Origin: Pseudomonadota bacterium
GTDB lineage: Bacteria; Pseudomonadota; Alphaproteobacteria; Rhizobiales; Phreatobacteraceae
Direction: 5' to 3'
Length of the DNA: 5,787 nt
NCBI GenBank assembly: GCA_023416965.1
Contig: JAEZGJ010000246.1
Location: forward strand, 1 to 5,787
Within the stretch, counting starts at the first letter, position 1. Each line of letters opens with the position of its first letter. Below are positions 5,015 through 5,787 of the stretch, one piece after another. The position numbers and the translations under genes were made by a program. The notes below the pieces were generated by a model. The model was given only the letters and a program-made list of their open reading frames with translations, searched no databases and was not told where the DNA came from.

Positions 5015-5022
5015 GGAAGGGG
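5015..5022 (+). promoter_or_regulatory. ctrA ribosome binding site
   Basis: GGAAGGGG ends six bases before ATG 5029. It fixes the ctrA start at MRVLLIEDD rather than at the in-frame ATG 5023, which it directly abuts, or GTG 4987. Confidence 0.8.
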
Positions 5023-5028
5023 ATGGGC

Positions 5029-5730
5029 ATGCGCGTTCTGTTGATCGAAGATGACAGCGCCACCGCGAAGAGCATCGAACTGATGCTCAAGTCCGAGAGC
5101 TTCAACGTCTACACGACGGACCTGGGCGAGGAAGGCATCGACCTCGGCAAGCTCTACGACTACGACATCATTCTTCTTGACCTGAACCTTCCCGACATGT
5201 CGGGCTACGAAGTGCTGAAGTCGCTTCGGGTGGCCAAGGTCAAGACGCCGATCCTGATCCTCTCCGGTCTCGCCGGCATCGAGGACAAGGTGCGCGGCCT
5301 CGGCTTCGGCGCCGACGACTACCTGACCAAGCCCTTCCACAAGGACGAGCTCGTCGCCCGAATCCATGCGATCGTGCGCCGCTCCAAGGGCCACGCCCAG
5401 TCGGTCATCCAGACCGGCGATCTCGTGGTCAATCTCGATACCAAGACGGTGGAAGTCGGCGGCCAGCGCGTCCATCTGACGGGCAAGGAATACCAGATGC
5501 TGGAGCTGCTCTCGCTCCGCAAGGGCACCACCCTCACTAAGGAAATGTTCCTGAACCATCTCTATGGTGGCATGGACGAGCCCGAACTGAAGATCATCGA
5601 CGTCTTCATCTGCAAGCTCCGCAAGAAGCTGGCCAACGCCTCCGAGGGCCGCAACTTCATCGAGACCGTGTGGGGCCGCGGCTACGTGCTGCGCGAGCCC
5701 AACGAGGCCGAGGAGCGCATCCCCGCCTGA
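5029..5730 (+). CDS. ctrA: Cell-cycle response regulator CtrA
   Basis: 233 residues, the usual length for CtrA. An N-terminal receiver domain (about 1-115) has acidic pocket D8/D9, phospho-acceptor D51 in ILLDLNLPDMSGYEVL, S79 in LILSGL and K101 in DDYLTKPF. The C-terminal OmpR-type winged helix (about 125-225) contains LTGKEYQMLELLSLRKG, LTKEMFLNHLYGG, PELKIIDVFICKLRKKL and ETVWGRGYVLREP. Several of these strings are near-diagnostic for CtrA. When phosphorylated through the CckA-ChpT relay in well-studied alphaproteobacteria, CtrA binds TTAA-N7-TTAA sites and controls division, flagellar, pilus and methylation genes; in Caulobacter it also silences the origin. The start was chosen from the strong binding site at 5015-5022 and from homologues beginning MRVLLIEDD. 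The protein ends in NEAEERIPA, an Ala-terminated tail as expected for a possible ClpXP substrate. The gene is divergent from fliI. Confidence 0.97.
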   Translation: MRVLLIEDDSATAKSIELMLKSESFNVYTTDLGEEGIDLGKLYDYDIILLDLNLPDMSGYEVLKSLRVAKVKTPILILSGLAGIEDKVRGLGFGADDYLTKPFHKDELVARIHAIVRRSKGHAQSVIQTGDLVVNLDTKTVEVGGQRVHLTGKEYQMLELLSLRKGTTLTKEMFLNHLYGGMDEPELKIIDVFICKLRKKLANASEGRNFIETVWGRGYVLREPNEAEERIPA

Positions 5731-5734
5731 CCGG

Positions 5735-5755
5735 GCGGCGCGACAATTCCGCCGC
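5735..5755. other. Weak hairpin after ctrA
   Basis: GCGGCG (5735-5740) and CGCCGC (5750-5755) form a 6-bp stem with a 9-base loop, four bases after the ctrA stop. No T-run follows, so termination is only a possibility. The remaining bases to the window end (5787) show nothing else I can support. Confidence 0.3.
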
Positions 5756-5787
5756 ATCTGCGTCACAAGCCCGTCACGACCGGCTGG

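Larger units (their letters stand above)
4357..5028. promoter_or_regulatory. fliI/ctrA divergent intergenic control region
   Basis: About 670 bases without a credible gene separate fliI (leftward) from ctrA (rightward). The stretch is richer in A/T than the flanking genes and contains seven TTAA tetramers, three of them within GTTAAC palindromes (4369-4374, 4481-4486, 4876-4881). It also holds three near-consensus CtrA boxes, six GANTC sites, a 12-bp palindrome CGAGGGCCCTCG (4418-4429), a nested stem-loop (4918-4958) and the ctrA ribosome binding site. No single sigma-70-like promoter could be assigned with confidence. The length suggests more than one promoter for ctrA, as known for Caulobacter ctrA (P1 and P2), but that is by analogy. 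Confidence 0.7.

Noticed and set aside
4987..5028. N-terminal extension of ctrA to GTG 4987 (14 extra residues)
   Set aside because: The strong binding site at 5015-5022 fits ATG 5029, and CtrA proteins begin MRVLLIEDD.
4981..5766. Minus-strand open frame of 261 codons opposite ctrA
   Set aside because: Antisense of ctrA, which is beyond doubt; the translation has no recognisable domain.

Overview
The window looks like chromosomal DNA of an alphaproteobacterium, most likely from the order Hyphomicrobiales (Rhizobiales). It is strongly GC-rich. It carries a clear ctrA master cell-cycle regulator next to flagellar export genes, and it has GANTC sites (the CcrM methylase target) and TTAA-N7-TTAA-like CtrA sites concentrated in its non-coding parts. 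I cannot name the genus from the sequence alone.

Layout. Bases 1-609 (+) are the C-terminal half of a major facilitator superfamily permease cut by the window edge. A Nudix hydrolase (613-1089, -) converges on it with only 3 bases between the stop codons. A short divergent region (about 1090-1261) leads to a possible 40-residue small protein (1262-1384, +) and then a calcineurin-like metallophosphoesterase (1459-2307, +). A strong hairpin (2319-2350) separates this gene from the convergent flagellar genes. fliI (2998-4356, -) and fliJ (2373-2792, -) read leftward, with an unusually long 205-base spacer between them. A divergent intergenic region of about 670 bases then precedes ctrA (5029-5730, +). 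The last 57 bases hold only a weak hairpin.

How the parts work together. FliI is the ATPase of the flagellar type III export gate and FliJ is its coiled-coil partner in the same complex. CtrA is the OmpR-family response regulator that, in Caulobacter and relatives, activates early flagellar operons and its own gene. The fliI/ctrA intergenic region holds three near-consensus CtrA boxes, an exactly repeated TGTTAACCAT decamer and five GANTC sites within 99 bases. The fliI-fliJ spacer holds a copy of the same motif (15 of 16 bases) on the fliJ coding strand plus three more GANTC sites. This suggests that ctrA is autoregulated and methylation-timed, and that fliI and perhaps fliJ separately are under CtrA control.

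I found no undescribed defence, mobile or CRISPR-like system. The regulatory architecture around ctrA, fliI and fliJ is the part most worth a second look. The left third contains ordinary housekeeping or accessory enzymes, with a Nudix box that departs from consensus at three positions.
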